From: Candidatus Pantoea soli
GTDB taxonomy: Bacteria; Pseudomonadota; Gammaproteobacteria; Enterobacterales; Enterobacteriaceae
Direction of reading: 5' to 3'
NCBI RefSeq assembly: GCF_007833795.1
Contig: NZ_CP032702.1
Coordinates: 496,001-560,000 of the forward strand
Length of the DNA: 64,000 nt
Within the stretch, counting starts at the first letter, position 1; every line of letters begins with the position of its first letter. Below are positions 17,282 to 29,964 of the stretch, in pieces. The position numbers and the translations under genes are program-made. Under the pieces are notes generated by a model that saw nothing but the letters and a program-made list of their open reading frames with translations, searched no databases and had not been told where the DNA came from.

Positions 17282-20137
17282 TTACAATGCCGCAATCACG
17301 CCCTGCTGTTCAATCAGTTTTGCTTTCGATTGTTCCAGTTCCGCCACGCGCTCGCGCTCTTTCGCGACCACGGCTTCCGGTGCGCGTGACACAAAGCCTT
17401 CGTTAGCCAGCTTGGTCTGGATCTTCTCGATTTCCACATCCAGCTTCACCAGCTCTTTTGCCAGACGCTCCAGCTCGGCTTCTTTGTTGACCAGATCCGC
17501 CATCGGAATCAGCAGCTCGGCACCGTCGACAATTTTGGTCACCGAAACCGGGCCTTTCTCGCCGGCCGGCAGAATGGTCAGGCTTTCGAGGCGGGCCAGA
17601 CGCGACAGGAAGTTGCGGTTCTCTTCCACGCGACGCTGCGCCGCAGCAGAGCAATCACGCAGCAGAACGTCCAGCGGTTTACCTGGCGCGATGTTCATTT
17701 CCGCACGGATATTACGTACGGCAACGATCGCCTGCTTCATCCACTCGATATCCGCTTTCGCCGCTGCATCTTCTTTCGCTGCGTCATACTGCGGGAACGG
17801 CTGCAGCATGATGGTGTCGTGATCGATGTTCTTCAGCACTTTCACGCGCTGCCAGATGGTTTCCGTGATAAACGGAATGATCGGGTGCGCCAGGCGCAGC
17901 AGCGCTTCCAGCACCGTAACCAGTGTATGGCGGGTGCCGCGCAGTTCTGCTTCGCTGCCGCTGTTCATCACTGGCTTGGTCAGCTCCAGATACCAGTCAC
18001 AGAACTGGTTCCAGGTGAAGTCATACAGAATGTTAGCGGCAATATCAAAGCGATAGCTATCCAGCGCTTCACGGTAGGCTTTTACCGTGCTGTTGAATTC
18101 GGTCAGAATCCAGCGATCCGCCAGCGACAGCTTCAGCTCGCCACCGTTCTGGCCACAATCCTGATCTTCCGTGTTCATCAGCACAAAGCGGCTGGCGTTC
18201 CAAAGCTTGTTACAGAAGTTGCGATAGCCGTCGAGACGCTTCATATCCCAGTTGATGTCGCGACCGGTCGACGCCAGCGCGGCGAGGGTGAAGCGCAGTG
18301 CATCGGTGCCCGAAGGCATAATACCGTCCGGGAACTGCTTCTCGGTGCGTTTGCGAATTTTCTCCGCCAGCTGCGGCTGCATCATGTTGCCGGTGCGTTT
18401 CTCCAGCAGATCTTCCAGCGAAATGCCGTCCACCATATCCAGTGGATCGATGACGTTGCCTTTCGACTTCGACATCTTTTGCCCTTCTTCATCGCGGATC
18501 AGACCCGTCATGTAGACAGTCTTAAACGGCACCTGCGGCTTACCGTTTTCATCTTTGATGAAGTGCATGGTCAGCATGATCATGCGCGCAATCCAGAAGA
18601 AAATGATATCGAAGCCGCTTACCAGCACGCTGGTCGGGTGGAAGGTACGCAGCGCTTCGGTGTTCTCGGGCCAGCCGAGGGTAGAGAAGGTCCACAGGCC
18701 GGATGAGAACCAGGTGTCCAGCACATCGTCGTCCTGGCGCAGCGCCACGTCGGCGCCCAGCTGATTTTCCTGACGCACTTCGTCTTCGGTGCGGCCCACA
18801 TAGACGTTGCCGTTATTGTCATACCACGCCGGGATGCGGTGACCCCACCACAGCTGACGTGAGATACACCAGTCCTGAATATCGCGCATCCAGGAGAAGT
18901 ACATGTTTTCGTACTGCTTCGGCACAAACTGAATGTCGCCGTTTTCAACGGCTTCAACCGCCACTTTTGCCAGCGGTGCGGTGCGCACATACCACTGGTC
19001 GGTCAGCATCGGCTCGATCACCACACCGCCACGGTCGCCGTAAGGAACGGTCAGATCGTGCGGTTTGATCTCGTCCAGCAGGCCCAGTTCGTCGACAGCG
19101 GCCACAATTGCTTTGCGCGCGGCAAAGCGCTCCATGTTACGGAACTGCGCCGGAATCTCATCGCTGCAGACGTCGCTGACTTCCCCGTTGGTGTCGAACA
19201 CTTCTGCCCGCTCGCGGATATCACCGTCGAACGTCAGAATGTTAATCATGGGCAGCTTGTGACGACGACCCACTTCATAGTCGTTGAAGTCATGCGCCGG
19301 GGTGATCTTCACGCAGCCGGTGCCTTTTTCCATATCGGCGTGTTCGTCGCCCACAATCGGAATGCGGCGGTTCACCAGCGGCAGCAGCACCTCTTTACCG
19401 ATCAGATCTTTGTAACGCGGATCTTCCGGGTTAACCGCCACGCCGGTATCGCCCAGCAGGGTTTCCGGACGCGTCGTAGCAACCACCAGGTAATCTTTGC
19501 CTTCGGCGGTTTTCACGCCGTCTGCCAGCGGATAGCGGATGTGCCACATAGAGCCTTTGCTCTCGCGGTTTTCCACTTCGAGGTCAGAGATAGCGGTGCG
19601 CAGTTTTGGATCCCAGTTCACCAGGCGCTTGCCGCGGTAAATCAGGTTCTCTTTATACAGGCGAACAAACACTTCTTTCACGGCATTGGACAGACCTTCG
19701 TCCATGGTGAAGCGCTCGCGCTCCCAGTCAACCGAGTTACCCAGACGGCGCATCTGGCGGGTAATGGTGCCGCCGGATTCCGCTTTCCATTGCCAGATTT
19801 TGTCGATAAAGGCTTCGCGACCGTAATCCTGACGCGTCTTGCCCTCTTCGGCCGCAATTTTGCGCTCAACCACCATCTGCGTGGCGATACCGGCGTGGTC
19901 GGTGCCCGCCTGCCACAGGGTATTTTTCCCCTGCATACGCTGGTAGCGAATCATGGTGTCCATGATTGTCTGCTGGAAGGCGTGACCCATATGCAAGCTG
20001 CCGGTGACGTTCGGCGGCGGGATCATGATGCAAAAGCTTTCCTGGCTGGTATCGCCATTCGGTTTAAAGTAGCCCTGCTGTTCCCAGTGCTCGTAGAGCG
20101 GCTGCTCGATATCTTGCGGGTTATATGTCTTTTCCAT
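17282..20137 (-). CDS. valS: valine--tRNA ligase
   Basis: 951 residues, class I aminoacyl-tRNA synthetase. HIGH-type motif [13 protein letters not shown] at 40-52, KMSKS at 554-558, an editing domain between them, anticodon-binding domain, and the C-terminal coiled-coil arm ([26 protein letters not shown]) typical of ValRS. It starts 5 bp after the holC stop and is co-transcribed with it, as in E. coli. Confidence 0.98.
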   Translation of the reverse strand: MEKTYNPQDIEQPLYEHWEQQGYFKPNGDTSQESFCIMIPPPNVTGSLHMGHAFQQTIMDTMIRYQRMQGKNTLWQAGTDHAGIATQMVVERKIAAEEGKTRQDYGREAFIDKIWQWKAESGGTITRQMRRLGNSVDWERERFTMDEGLSNAVKEVFVRLYKENLIYRGKRLVNWDPKLRTAISDLEVENRESKGSMWHIRYPLADGVKTAEGKDYLVVATTRPETLLGDTGVAVNPEDPRYKDLIGKEVLLPLVNRRIPIVGDEHADMEKGTGCVKITPAHDFNDYEVGRRHKLPMINILTFDGDIRERAEVFDTNGEVSDVCSDEIPAQFRNMERFAARKAIVAAVDELGLLDEIKPHDLTVPYGDRGGVVIEPMLTDQWYVRTAPLAKVAVEAVENGDIQFVPKQYENMYFSWMRDIQDWCISRQLWWGHRIPAWYDNNGNVYVGRTEDEVRQENQLGADVALRQDDDVLDTWFSSGLWTFSTLGWPENTEALRTFHPTSVLVSGFDIIFFWIARMIMLTMHFIKDENGKPQVPFKTVYMTGLIRDEEGQKMSKSKGNVIDPLDMVDGISLEDLLEKRTGNMMQPQLAEKIRKRTEKQFPDGIMPSGTDALRFTLAALASTGRDINWDMKRLDGYRNFCNKLWNASRFVLMNTEDQDCGQNGGELKLSLADRWILTEFNSTVKAYREALDSYRFDIAANILYDFTWNQFCDWYLELTKPVMNSGSEAELRGTRHTLVTVLEALLRLAHPIIPFITETIWQRVKVLKNIDHDTIMLQPFPQYDAAKEDAAAKADIEWMKQAIVAVRNIRAEMNIAPGKPLDVLLRDCSAAAQRRVEENRNFLSRLARLESLTILPAGEKGPVSVTKIVDGAELLIPMADLVNKEAELERLAKELVKLDVEIEKIQTKLANEGFVSRAPEAVVAKERERVAELEQSKAKLIEQQGVIAAL

Positions 20138-20142
20138 TTCTG

Positions 20143-20601
20143 CTATGTCGTTTGCGGCGGGGGTGGCGTCGCCGTATTCAATTGGAAACCAACGCTGCGA
20201 TACGCTTTATAGCGGTCACGCGCCAGTTGTTTCAGGGATTCTTCATAAGGTACGAAGTCTATCACTTCATGGAAACCGGTAGCAAAATCTGCGAACTGCG
20301 GCAGCAGGCTGATCAGCAGATCGCGCGGCGAACTGCCCCGGCGCTGCGGCCACGCCAGTTCCACCGGTGCGCCGTAGCGCGGGCCTTCACCGGCCAGATT
20401 GTGCGGCACAAACGCATTTGCCGGCAGCTGCCATAAGGCTTCGTCCAGCCGATTTGCCTGCGCTTCATCTTCGCAGGCAATCAGAATGCGTTTGCCGTCA
20501 CGCCAGCGCGCGGCAGCCAGCATGCACACCAGCGCTTCGATGGCGCTTAAGCCGTCGCTGGCGCTTTCGGACTCCATCACATAGAAGGTGGCGTTTTTCA
20601 T
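20143..20601 (-). CDS. holC: DNA polymerase III subunit chi
   Basis: 152 residues. Chi links the clamp loader to SSB during lagging-strand synthesis. Start ATG 20601 ([10 protein letters not shown]) fits the family; an upstream in-frame ATG 12 codons earlier does not. The C-terminus ends in an unusual TPPPPQTT tail. Between pepA and valS as in E. coli. Confidence 0.95.
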   Translation of the reverse strand: MKNATFYVMESESASDGLSAIEALVCMLAAARWRDGKRILIACEDEAQANRLDEALWQLPANAFVPHNLAGEGPRYGAPVELAWPQRRGSSPRDLLISLLPQFADFATGFHEVIDFVPYEESLKQLARDRYKAYRSVGFQLNTATPPPPQTT

Positions 20602-20694
20602 GGCGGGTGTCTTTCCATTTAGGGCAGTGGGGCGCATTGTGCACCATACCCGTCATACTTTGTACTGCTGGTGCGCTGACGGGCTGGCGTTTTG

Positions 20695-20724
20695 CCGAAT
20701 CACTGACGTGCATCAGTGATTCGG
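20695..20724. repeat. perfect 12-bp inverted repeat between pepA and holC
   Basis: CCGAATCACTGA and TCAGTGATTCGG flank a CGTGCA loop. No T run follows on either strand. It may be a pepA-holC processing hairpin or a remnant of an interspersed palindromic repeat. Confidence 0.6.
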
Positions 20725-20771
20725 GTTAACCGCGTTATCGTCTGCCTGCGAAGCAACTTACGGGGCCGGGC

Positions 20772-22298
<1,527 letters not shown>

Positions 22299-22550
22299 TT
22301 AAAGACAACGGCCTAAGCTGTCGTTAGAATGTAGCGCGTTCGTAACCCATTAGTTTGTTGCGACGCCATGACAATTTAACGCCGGCGGCCATAATGAGAT
22401 GGGTGACAATGTGTTGTTTTTTCACCACCCTAACGCGTTCGTCATACTATTTTAGCTACCATGACGGCCATTGATGAAGAAAAATGGCTGATAAGCGTTG
22501 AAACTAGCGATTTTCCTGCAAAAAGACAAGTTATCACAGGCGTACTAAGC

Positions 22551-23651
22551 GTGATCATCATTAGATATCTGGTTCGGGAAACGCTCAAAAGCCAGCTGGC
22601 TATCCTGTTCATCCTGCTGCTGATCTTCTTTTGTCAGAAGTTAGTGAGGATTCTGGGAGCTGCGGTGGATGGCGAAATCCCAACAAATCTGGTTCTGACA
22701 TTGTTAGGACTTGGCGTGCCTGAAATGGCACAACTTATCCTGCCCCTGAGCCTGTTTCTGGCAATTTTAATGACCCTTGGGCGGCTGTACACCGAAAGTG
22801 AAATCACGGTGATGCACGCGTGCGGGTTAGGTAAAGGCGTGCTGATTAAAGCGGCGATGATTCTGATGCTGTTCACCTCGCTGGTGGCAGCGGTGAACGT
22901 CATCTGGCTGGGGCCCTGGTCTTCGCGCTATCAGGACGAAGTGACGCAGAACGCCAAAGCGAACCCGGGCGCAGCCGCGCTGGCGGCCGGTCAGTTCCAG
23001 ACCTCCAGCGACGGCAACTCCGTACTGTTCGTGGAAGGAGTGAAGGGCAATACCTTCGGCAATGTGTTCCTGGCGCAGCTGCGGCCGAAAGGCAACGCGC
23101 GGCCTTCAGTGGTGCTGGCGGACAGCGGCCATATGACGCAGCGCCCGGACGGCTCTCAGGTTGTGACGCTGGATAAAGGCACGCGCTTTGAAGGCACGGC
23201 CATGCTGCGCGATTTCCGCATTACGGATTTCGTTAACTATCAGGCGATTGTGGGCTATAAAGAGGCGGTACTGGATCCTAACGATGCCGACCAGGCGGGC
23301 ATCCGCACGCTTTATGCCAACAAAACCCCGTCGTTCCAGGCCGAGCTGCACTGGCGCTTAACGCTGATCTTCTCCGTGCTGGTGATGGCGCTGATGGTGG
23401 TGCCGCTTAGCGTGGTGAACCCGCGTCAGGGACGCGTGCTCTCAATGCTGCCCGCGATGCTGCTTTACCTGATCTTCTTCCTGCTGCAGAGCTCGCTGCG
23501 CTCCAACGCGGCGAAAGGGCGCTTTGACCCGGCCATCTGGATGTGGGTGGTTAACTTCGCCTATCTGGGGCTGGCAGTGGCGCTCAACGTATGGGATACC
23601 GTGCCGATGCGCCGCCTGCGCGCGCGCTTCAGCCGTGGAGGGGCGGTGTGA
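22551..23651 (+). CDS. lptF: LPS export ABC transporter permease LptF
   Basis: 366 residues, as in E. coli. With LptG and LptB2 it extracts LPS from the inner membrane. Six transmembrane segments (three at each end) flank a periplasmic beta-jellyroll. The start is GTG 22551 (reads M-IIIRYLVRETLKSQ), as in E. coli, rather than an ATG 90 bp upstream that has no family similarity. Overlaps lptG by one base (TGATG). Confidence 0.97.
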   Translation: MIIIRYLVRETLKSQLAILFILLLIFFCQKLVRILGAAVDGEIPTNLVLTLLGLGVPEMAQLILPLSLFLAILMTLGRLYTESEITVMHACGLGKGVLIKAAMILMLFTSLVAAVNVIWLGPWSSRYQDEVTQNAKANPGAAALAAGQFQTSSDGNSVLFVEGVKGNTFGNVFLAQLRPKGNARPSVVLADSGHMTQRPDGSQVVTLDKGTRFEGTAMLRDFRITDFVNYQAIVGYKEAVLDPNDADQAGIRTLYANKTPSFQAELHWRLTLIFSVLVMALMVVPLSVVNPRQGRVLSMLPAMLLYLIFFLLQSSLRSNAAKGRFDPAIWMWVVNFAYLGLAVALNVWDTVPMRRLRARFSRGGAV

Positions 23652-24727
23652 TGTTTAAGGTACTTGACCGCTACATCGGTAAAACCATCTTTAACACCAT
23701 CATGATGACGCTGTTCATGCTGGTGTCGCTCTCCGGCATCATCAAGTTTGTTGATCAGCTGCGTAAAACCGGGCAGGGCGCCTATACCGCGCTGGACGCG
23801 GGCTACTACACCCTGCTCAGCGTGCCGAAAGACATTGAGATCTTCTTCCCGATGGCGGCCCTGCTGGGGGCGCTGCTGGGCCTGGGCACGCTGGCCCAGC
23901 GCAGCGAACTGGTAGTGATGCAGGCTTCCGGCTTTACCCGTTTGCAGGTGGCGCTGGCCGTGATGAAAACCGCCATTCCGCTGGTGCTGCTGACCATGGC
24001 AGTGGGGGAATTCGTGGCGCCGCAGGGTGAGCAGATGGCGCGTAATTTCCGTGCGCAGCAGCTGTATGGCGGTTCACTGGTGTCCACGCAGAACGGGCTG
24101 TGGGCCAAAGACGGCAACGATTTTATCTACATTGAGCACATCAAAGGGGATAACGAAATCGACGGCGTCAGCATCTATCGCTTTAACGATCAGCGCCGTC
24201 TGCTGAGCGTGCGCTACGCGGCCACCGCTACCTGGAATAAAGATCAGAAGGTGTGGAAGCTCTCGCAGGTGGATGAATCTGACCTGAACGATCCAAAGCA
24301 GATCACCGGCTCACAAAGCCTCGGCGGCGAATGGAAAACCAACCTGACGCCGGACAAGCTGGGTGTGGTGGCGCTGGATCCGGACGCGCTGTCGATCAGC
24401 GGTCTCTACAACTACAGCAAATACCTGAAGCAGAGCGGCCAGGAATCGGGCCGTTATCAGCTGAACATGTGGAGCAAAATCTTCCAGCCGCTCTCCGTGG
24501 CGGTGATGATGCTGATGGCGCTGTCGTTTATCTTCGGCCCGCTGCGCAGCGTGTCGATGGGCGTGCGCGTGGTCACCGGCATCAGCTTCGGCTTCCTGTT
24601 TTACGTCCTCGATCAGATCTTCGGTCCGCTCAGCCTGGTGTACGGCCTGCCGCCGGTGCTGGGTGCGATCCTGCCGAGCGGCGCGTTCTTTGCAATCAGC
24701 CTCTATCTGCTGCTGAAGCGCCGCTAA
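23651..24727 (+). CDS. lptG: LPS export ABC transporter permease LptG
   Basis: 358 residues. Partner of LptF: six membrane helices, periplasmic jellyroll about 130-260, and the cytoplasmic coupling helix region RSELVVMQASGFTRLQV. ATG 23651 shares a base with the lptF stop, so translation is coupled. Confidence 0.97.
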   Translation: MFKVLDRYIGKTIFNTIMMTLFMLVSLSGIIKFVDQLRKTGQGAYTALDAGYYTLLSVPKDIEIFFPMAALLGALLGLGTLAQRSELVVMQASGFTRLQVALAVMKTAIPLVLLTMAVGEFVAPQGEQMARNFRAQQLYGGSLVSTQNGLWAKDGNDFIYIEHIKGDNEIDGVSIYRFNDQRRLLSVRYAATATWNKDQKVWKLSQVDESDLNDPKQITGSQSLGGEWKTNLTPDKLGVVALDPDALSISGLYNYSKYLKQSGQESGRYQLNMWSKIFQPLSVAVMMLMALSFIFGPLRSVSMGVRVVTGISFGFLFYVLDQIFGPLSLVYGLPPVLGAILPSGAFFAISLYLLLKRR

Positions 24728-24792
24728 GCGCGGCGTTCAGCCGGCAGGCGGGCCGCCCGGATCAGCCGCGGCCTGCATGACGCCTTTCCCGT

Positions 24793-24828
24793 TGCGGCGC
24801 AGTGGATGACGCCAGTCATCGCGCCGCA
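24793..24828. repeat. compound inverted repeat after lptG
   Basis: TGCGGCGC...GATGAC-GCCA-GTCATC-GCGCCGCA forms a 6-bp inner and 8-bp outer stem with a 4-base bulge. The right arm AGTCATCGCGCCGCAGC recurs with one mismatch at about 45964-45980. It may end the lptFG transcript or belong to a REP-like family. Confidence 0.5.
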
Positions 24829-24894
24829 GCGGGCAGGCAAACGGCAGCAGAGCCTTTCACCTGTTCACCACCCGCCTTTACGCCATAGCCCGCA

Positions 24895-26172
24895 TTACCG
24901 CATCGCCTGCACCAGCAGCGGCAGCTGGGACAGCAAGTAGAGCACCAGGCCGATACTGCCGCCCACCAGCGTGCCGTTGATGCGGATAAACTGTAAATCG
25001 CGGCCGATATTCAGTTCGATCTGCTGCGACATCTCGCGTGCATCCCAGCTTTTTACCGTGTCGCTGATGTGGCGCGTCAGGAACGCGGCGAATTCCGGCG
25101 CAACGCTGCGCGCGGCCTCTTCCAGATGCTGGTTCATGGAGCGGCGCAGCGCCTCGTCGGCGGCCAGCGTTTCCCCCAGCCACTGCGCGGACAACCGTAC
25201 CCGCGCCTGTACGCGCGAATCGTCACTGCTGAGATCTGCTTTCAGCCAGCTGCGCAGGTCCTGCCACAGCTCACCGATATACCGATTCAGCGCTTCATCT
25301 TCTTTCAGCCAGCGCCGGATGGATTCGGCGCGTTCAGCCATCTCCGGATCGCCTTTCAGTCGCTCAATCAGCCGCTGTACTGCGCGGTTAAAGCCCTGAC
25401 GGAGCTCGTGTCCCTGGTCGCGCGATACTTCATCCAGGATCGAGTTTACCGCGTTTGTCACCAGCTCCGCGCTGTGTTCCCCCAGCCATTCGGTGGGCAG
25501 CACTTTGGCCTTGATGGGGTGTTCGCGCTTCAGCCAGCGCACGATCTGCGTGGCGATCATGTCGCGCGTGCCTGGCTTTGCCAGCAGGCGCAGCAGCTGC
25601 TCCACGGCGGCGTCCAGCAGCGCCTGATGACGGTTATTTTTCGTCAGGCTGTCCAGCATCATGGCGCTGGACTGGGTGAGATCAACGTTATCCAGTGCGC
25701 GGTGCACCGCCCGGCGAATAAACGCCTGAATGCGCGCGTCGTCGGTCAAATCCAGGAAACCCCGCATCACCTGCAGCAGATGGTGGCCCACGCGATCGGC
25801 ATTGCCCGGCTGGGTGAGCCACTGTGCCAGCATGTGCGACGGATCGTGGCGGCGAATCAGCGCCAGCAGCGAATCGGTATCCAGAAACTTCTCCTGCACG
25901 AAGCGGCCCAGATTCTCACCGATGCGATCTTTATTGCGTGGAATAATCGCCGTATGGCGGGAGATAAACGGCACCGGTACGCGGCGAAACAGCGCCACCA
26001 CGGCAAACCAGTCCGCCAGCGCCCCGACCATCGCCGCTTCAGCAATGGCTTTGATACCCAGCACCCAGAAATTAGCGGGCAGGAACAGGGTGATGATAAA
26101 GATGGCGGCTGCCACCAGCAGCAGCGCCAGCGCCAGCCGCTTGCTGCGTTTAAGTTGTTGATGTTTATCCAT
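24895..26172 (-). CDS. yjiN: DUF445 domain-containing membrane protein YjiN
   Basis: 425 residues. Two hydrophobic helices at the N-terminus (about 12-60) and one at the very C-terminus ([18 protein letters not shown]) bracket a long helical DUF445 region. The family motif [20 protein letters not shown] is at 47-66. Function unknown. It is convergent with lptG and upstream of yjgR. Confidence 0.9.
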   Translation of the reverse strand: MDKHQQLKRSKRLALALLLVAAAIFIITLFLPANFWVLGIKAIAEAAMVGALADWFAVVALFRRVPVPFISRHTAIIPRNKDRIGENLGRFVQEKFLDTDSLLALIRRHDPSHMLAQWLTQPGNADRVGHHLLQVMRGFLDLTDDARIQAFIRRAVHRALDNVDLTQSSAMMLDSLTKNNRHQALLDAAVEQLLRLLAKPGTRDMIATQIVRWLKREHPIKAKVLPTEWLGEHSAELVTNAVNSILDEVSRDQGHELRQGFNRAVQRLIERLKGDPEMAERAESIRRWLKEDEALNRYIGELWQDLRSWLKADLSSDDSRVQARVRLSAQWLGETLAADEALRRSMNQHLEEAARSVAPEFAAFLTRHISDTVKSWDAREMSQQIELNIGRDLQFIRINGTLVGGSIGLVLYLLSQLPLLVQAMR

Positions 26173-26226
26173 AGCACCAGTTTAGCAGAGCGCTGATTAT
26201 CGCGCGGATCGGTTCCCGTGTCGCCT

Positions 26227-27729
26227 TCAGCGACGGCGTCCACCCAGCAGGCTGCCGAGTACGCCGCGGATAATCTGGTTCGTCACCTGGCGCGCCGCGC
26301 TTTTTGCCACGCTCTGTACCACGCCGTCGCGCCTGCCGCCGCGCGGGCCGGTGCTGCCAAACAGGATATCCTTCAGGCCGCCCAGAATACCCTCATCCAC
26401 CGCCACGCTGTTGCCTTTGGCTTCCGGCGCATGGCTTTGCTGCGGTGCCTGCTGTACGCCCTGTTGCAGCATTTCAAACGCCGATTCGCGATCGACCGCG
26501 CTGTCGTATTTGCCGTACAGCGGCGAGTGGTTAATCAGTCCGTTACGCTCATCCTGGCTCAGCGGTCCCATGCGCGAGCCGGGCGCGATCACCATGGCGC
26601 GCTGCACCATTGAGGGGCTGCCTTTCTCATCAAGGAAGGAGATCAGCGCTTCGCCGGTGCCAAGCGCCTGAATGGCCTCCACGGTAGTAAAGGCCGGGTT
26701 CGCGCGCAGGGTGTCGGCGGCGCTTTTTACCGCTTTCTGGTCTTTGGGCGTAAAGGCGCGCAGCGCATGCTGCACGCGGTTGCCGAGTTGCCCAAGCACG
26801 TTATCCGGAATGTCCGCCGGGTTCTGGGTGACAAAATAGACGCCCACGCCTTTGGAGCGGATCAGGCGCATTACCTGTTCAACCTTCTCCAGCAGCACCG
26901 GCGGTGCATCGTTAAACAGCAGGTGCGCCTCGTCAAAGAAGAAGACCATCTTCGGCTTATCCCGATCGCCCGCTTCCGGCAACTGCTCATACAGCTCCGC
27001 CAGCAGCCACAGCAGGCTGGTGGCATACAGTTTGGGCATCTGGTACAGCTTCTCTGCCGAGAGAATGTTGATAAAGCCTTTGCCCTGCGCATCGCAGCGT
27101 ATCCAGTCATGGATATCCAGCATCGGCTCACCAAAGAAGTGCTCCGCGCCTTGCTGCTCCAGCGACAGCAGCCCGCGCTGGATGGCGCCCACCGAGGCAC
27201 TGTTGATGTTGCCGTACTGCGTCTGAAACGCTTTGGCATTGTCGCCGATATACTGCGTCATGGCGCGCAGGTCTTTGAAATCCAGCAACAGCAGCCCCTG
27301 GTCGTCTGCAATGCGGAAGATGATCTGCAGTACGCTGGACTGCACCTCGTTGAGGTTCAGCAGCCGCGCCAGCAGCAGCGGGCCGAGATCGGACACCGTC
27401 GCGCGCACCGGATGCCCCTGCTGACCGAAGATATCCCACACCATCACCGGATTCTGCTGCGGCTGCCAGTCGCTAACGCCGATCTGCGCCAGGCGCGCCA
27501 GCAGCTTGTCCGAGGCTTCGCCGGCGGTCGCGATGCCGGTGAGATCGCCTTTGACGTCGGCCATAAACACCGGCACGCCAATATCAGAAAAGGACTCCGC
27601 CAGCTTCTGCAGCGTGACGGTTTTCCCGGTGCCGGTGGCCCCGGTAATCAGGCCGTGGCGATTGGCCATCTCCGGCAGCAGGTGAAGTTGAATCTCAGGT
27701 GTCTGGGCGATCAGCAACGGGCGGGTCAT
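26227..27729 (-). CDS. yjgR: HerA-like DUF853 P-loop ATPase YjgR
   Basis: 500 residues, the E. coli length. Walker A GATGTGKT at 30-37 (K36) and Walker [11 protein letters not shown] with D266/E267; HerA/FtsK-type hexameric ATPase family. The cellular role is not settled. Start ATG 27729 ([16 protein letters not shown]) is used; an upstream in-frame start 20 codons earlier is not supported. The C-terminus is a basic tail rich in Gly/Arg. Confidence 0.93.
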   Translation of the reverse strand: MTRPLLIAQTPEIQLHLLPEMANRHGLITGATGTGKTVTLQKLAESFSDIGVPVFMADVKGDLTGIATAGEASDKLLARLAQIGVSDWQPQQNPVMVWDIFGQQGHPVRATVSDLGPLLLARLLNLNEVQSSVLQIIFRIADDQGLLLLDFKDLRAMTQYIGDNAKAFQTQYGNINSASVGAIQRGLLSLEQQGAEHFFGEPMLDIHDWIRCDAQGKGFINILSAEKLYQMPKLYATSLLWLLAELYEQLPEAGDRDKPKMVFFFDEAHLLFNDAPPVLLEKVEQVMRLIRSKGVGVYFVTQNPADIPDNVLGQLGNRVQHALRAFTPKDQKAVKSAADTLRANPAFTTVEAIQALGTGEALISFLDEKGSPSMVQRAMVIAPGSRMGPLSQDERNGLINHSPLYGKYDSAVDRESAFEMLQQGVQQAPQQSHAPEAKGNSVAVDEGILGGLKDILFGSTGPRGGRRDGVVQSVAKSAARQVTNQIIRGVLGSLLGGRRR

Positions 27730-27861
27730 GGTGGTTAGCTCTCCGGCAGGACGTGATGAGAGAAAGGATAGCAAGCGGGGCGCCACCACGGGCAGAAGAT
27801 TACGCTGAAAGCGCGGCCTGCCGCTGCGGCACCGGGAAGCGGGGCAGCGGCAGGCAAAAGG

Positions 27862-29433
27862 CTACTGCTTCTGTACCGTATCAAAAAACAGCAGGCTTAC
27901 GCCGATGCCCTGCTGCACATGGGTGACGTTATTGCGCACCGCCACCTGCTGCGCACCCTGCAGCATCACCACAAACGGCGAATCCTGCTGCACGCGCTGT
28001 TGCAGATCGCGATACAGGGCGCGACGCCGTGCCGCATCGCTTTCACCGGCGGCAGCGCGCGTGCTGGCGCTCAGCGCCGGGATGTTCCAGCCTGTGCGCC
28101 AGGCCAGCGTTTTTGCCCCGCCCGGTACGTTGTAAGCAAAGGCGCTGGCATTGGAGTTGGGATCGATATAATCGGCGCCCCAGTAGATAAAGATCGACTG
28201 AAAATCCCGGCCGCGCATTTTGCTCCACAGCGTGGATTCCGCCACCGGCTGCAGCTGAATGTGTACATCGGCCTGCGCAAAGCTGGCCTGCAGCGCCTGC
28301 GCCACATCAATATAGGGCGGCTGGTTGATCACCGTCAGCGAAAAGGTGGTGCCGGGCGGAATGCCGCCTTTCGCCAGGATCGCTTTGGCTTTCGCCACAT
28401 CATAGTGGAAGGGCTGATCCGTCAGCGCGCCGTCAAACCCTGCCGGCAGGAAGCTCTGGTGCACGCGGTACTGGTCCTTGAGTAACGCGGCGGACAGGGT
28501 GTGGTAATCCACCAGCCAGCGTGCCGCCTGCCACAGCGCCGGATTACCGAGCGCCGGCTGCGTGCCATCCTGCGTGTTAAAGCCGAGGTAGTAGATCAGG
28601 CTGGAAGGGAAAGCCTCAATGCGCAGGCTTTTATCCCCTTTCAGCGCATCAATCTGATCCGGCCCCAGCTGATAAGCCACGTCCACATCGCCCTGCTGAA
28701 CCAGCAGACGCCGCGCACCGGCATCGGCCACGCCTTTCAGCAACACGTGTTTCAGCGCTGGCTGCGGCTGTGCCTGCGGGCTGGCAGTCAGCACCAGCGC
28801 CTGCTGCGGCACATACTGCTGCAGCACAAACGCGCCGCTGCCGGCCGAGTGCGTATGCAGCCAGCCGTTGCCGCTGTCGTTGTTCACGCTGTGCTGCAGC
28901 ACGGTTTTACGATCCACAATGGAGGCCACCGGCGCGGTCAGCAGACGCAGCGCCAGATCCTGACCAATCTGCGCCGGCCAGCGCATCTCCAGCTGATGGT
29001 CATTGAGGATGCTGAACTGTTGCGCGATGTTATCCGGCGTCCAGCCAAATTCGGCCAGAATAAACGAAGGCGCTTTACCCAGCTGCACCGCGCGCGTCAG
29101 GGAAAACACCACATCTTCTGCCGTCACCGGATTGCCGCTGGCAAAGCGTGCGTCCGGCCGGAGCGTAAAACGCAGGCTGTGCGGCGCAGCGCCGGGCTGC
29201 CATGCCGTGGCCAGCAGCGGCGCCAGCCGTTGCGGCGCGGTGCGATCGGGTTCTGCCAGCGTCTGATACAGGTTGCGCTGTACGCTGTTGCTGACGGTTT
29301 CAAAACTTTCTGCCGGGTCAAAGCTGATGATGCCATCAAGCGGCACCGCCACCACCAGCGTCTCTTTGGGGGTAGCCGCCTGCAGGGCAAACGCACTGCT
29401 CCACAGGGTAAAAAGAAAGAGGACTGCGCGCAT
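27862..29433 (-). CDS. ABC transporter substrate-binding protein, family 5 (oligopeptide/dipeptide type)
   Basis: 523 residues with a Sec signal peptide (cleavage expected after about ALQA, residue 19). The SBP_bac_5 pattern is clear: LVVAVPLDGIISFDPAESFETVSNSVQRNLYQTL, then LRPDARFASGNPVTAEDVVFSLTRAV. Periplasmic binding protein for a peptide, nickel or similar ligand. No permease or ATPase gene is adjacent, so it is an orphan that may serve a transporter elsewhere. Ligand unknown. Confidence 0.88.
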   Translation of the reverse strand: MRAVLFLFTLWSSAFALQAATPKETLVVAVPLDGIISFDPAESFETVSNSVQRNLYQTLAEPDRTAPQRLAPLLATAWQPGAAPHSLRFTLRPDARFASGNPVTAEDVVFSLTRAVQLGKAPSFILAEFGWTPDNIAQQFSILNDHQLEMRWPAQIGQDLALRLLTAPVASIVDRKTVLQHSVNNDSGNGWLHTHSAGSGAFVLQQYVPQQALVLTASPQAQPQPALKHVLLKGVADAGARRLLVQQGDVDVAYQLGPDQIDALKGDKSLRIEAFPSSLIYYLGFNTQDGTQPALGNPALWQAARWLVDYHTLSAALLKDQYRVHQSFLPAGFDGALTDQPFHYDVAKAKAILAKGGIPPGTTFSLTVINQPPYIDVAQALQASFAQADVHIQLQPVAESTLWSKMRGRDFQSIFIYWGADYIDPNSNASAFAYNVPGGAKTLAWRTGWNIPALSASTRAAAGESDAARRRALYRDLQQRVQQDSPFVVMLQGAQQVAVRNNVTHVQQGIGVSLLFFDTVQKQ

Positions 29434-29964
29434 AATTCGCTTCCTGAGTGATCAATTTCACCACTGTATCGCTGTCATGCGGGCGGCTAAATGCCAGTTT
29501 GTTCTGAGCTGTGCCGGAAATAACAATTGCGTCCCGTCATTAATTAATAGGTTATTTAATCCGCAATTGATCACGGCGCGGAAATAAAAGTTTCATCTGC
29601 TGATTGAGGCGGCCTGATTACCAGGCAAGCGCCGTCAGCGGTACTGGTATGGAAGTATGATTTTTATTGCTTAATTCAGCGTAGCGATTATTTCTGCTTT
29701 CGCACAGTTTCAGTGCTTTGCCTGAAAAAGCATGGGAATCACCGGGCATTTGTCCGGTCTGAGCAGGGTTTGTTGCGATAACAGGCGCTTAGCACTCCCT
29801 AAGCCAAATTGCGCCGGATGACAGATTCTCATCAAAACACATTATTAATTTAATTCTTACATCCTGAAATATTTGTATCCATAAGATTGCCAGGTTGTCT
29901 GCCGATTTATAAATCTATTAACAAAAAATAATTACCTTTCTTAGCAAGTGAGAGCTGTCACGCC
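29434..29964. other. AT-rich regulatory region before the gluconate-type dehydrogenase operon
   Basis: 530 bp without a supported gene. It is clearly more AT-rich than its neighbours, mainly from 29810 on. An inverted repeat CAATTGCG (29524-29531) / CGCAATTG (29562-29569) flanks TAATTAATAGGTTATTTAAT and could be an operator. It presumably holds divergent promoters for the binding-protein gene and the dehydrogenase operon. Confidence 0.5.
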
